A DNA stretch of 64,000 nucleotides. It comes from Pseudomonas vranovensis DSM 16006. Its GTDB lineage: Bacteria > Pseudomonadota > Gammaproteobacteria > Pseudomonadales > Pseudomonadaceae. The stretch is from NCBI RefSeq assembly GCF_000425805.1, contig NZ_AUED01000021.1, positions 1-64,000 of the forward strand, written 5' to 3'. Below, piece after piece: positions 63,842 through 64,000 of the stretch; the stretch's first letter is position 1, and each line of letters begins with the position of its first letter. Both the position numbers and the translations under genes were made by a program. The notes under the pieces are model-generated. The model worked only from the letters and a program-made list of their open reading frames with translations, did no database searches and had not been told where the DNA came from.

Positions 63842-64000
63842 TCAGATCGACTCCTGTCCACGCAGTTGACCGTCGCCGATCACCACGTATTTTTCACAGG
63901 TCAAGCCTTCCAGGCCGACAGGGCCGCGGGCGTGCAGCTTGTCGGTGGAAATACCGATCTCTGCCCCCAAGCCATACTCGAAGCCGTCGGCAAAGCAGGT
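63842..64000 (-). CDS. proA: Gamma-glutamyl phosphate reductase, 3' end (right edge partial)
   Basis: The last 52 codons of proA: the frame runs off the window at base 64000 and ends TGA at 63842. [31 protein letters not shown] and [18 protein letters not shown] are the conserved ProA C-terminus. The enzyme reduces gamma-glutamyl phosphate in proline synthesis. nadD follows, and the gap of 37 bases contains the competing nadD start. Confidence 0.95.
   Translation of the reverse strand, partial: TCFADGFEYGLGAEIGISTDKLHARGPVGLEGLTCEKYVVIGDGQLRGQESI

Overview
The window is a 64-kb piece of a high-GC Pseudomonas chromosome, most likely from the P. putida/P. fluorescens side of the genus. The evidence is the protein sequences, the block miaB-phoH-ybeY-corC-lnt-leuS-lptE-holA followed by lipA/lipB and the dacA-to-nadD cell-wall run, and Pseudomonas-type REP palindromes. 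I see no rRNA, tRNA, CRISPR array, prophage or insertion sequence. Almost everything is conserved housekeeping DNA, and the accessory flavour is concentrated in the first 13 kb.

Left end (1-13 kb). A 5'-truncated urocanate hydratase gene (hutU) is followed on the same strand by a CaiB-type CoA-transferase, an acyl-CoA dehydrogenase, an NCS1 permease and a TetR regulator. I read this as a possible route that feeds an imidazole acid such as imidazolepropionate into urocanate. Next come an aromatic amino-acid permease and a quinone-oxidoreductase-like MDR enzyme, both on the minus strand. A complete iron-starvation signalling cassette follows: a FecI-type sigma factor behind a perfect palindrome, FecR, and a TonB-dependent receptor with a signalling domain.

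Middle (13-36 kb). This is a mosaic of short units: HAD phosphatase/TesB, a GNAT acetyltransferase, a half-size EamA protein, a histone-deacetylase-like enzyme, a HI0933-type flavoprotein, RhlE, an EamA exporter divergent from an Lrp regulator, a DUF2076/NYN/DnaQ-like minus-strand run, HrpB, a YidQ-type lipoprotein, a FieF-like metal exporter, a second Lrp regulator, RluE, AMP nucleosidase, an AidB-like dehydrogenase and a 7TM-DISM histidine kinase. Convergent gene ends here are separated by palindromic repeats, by hairpins, or by nothing except a shared CTAG.

Right half (36-64 kb). The order is thiD-thiE-hemL, a Sel1 protein, DUF1820, miaB, phoH-ybeY-corC-lnt, leuS-lptE-holA, arfA, a lipoprotein transglycosylase and an LD-carboxypeptidase. 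Then comes a long minus-strand run: nadD-rsfS-rlmH-mrdA-rodA-mltB-rlpA-dacA (elongation and septal peptidoglycan) and ybeD-lipB-lipA (lipoate). proA is cut by the right edge. The arfA gene carries a strong intrinsic terminator inside its coding sequence, the signature of a rescue factor made from non-stop mRNA.

The most interesting non-coding stretch is 28810-29183. It has a strong minus-strand terminator with no confident gene feeding it and two hairpins with identical seven-base loops. Gene functions below come from recognising families by eye; no database search was run.
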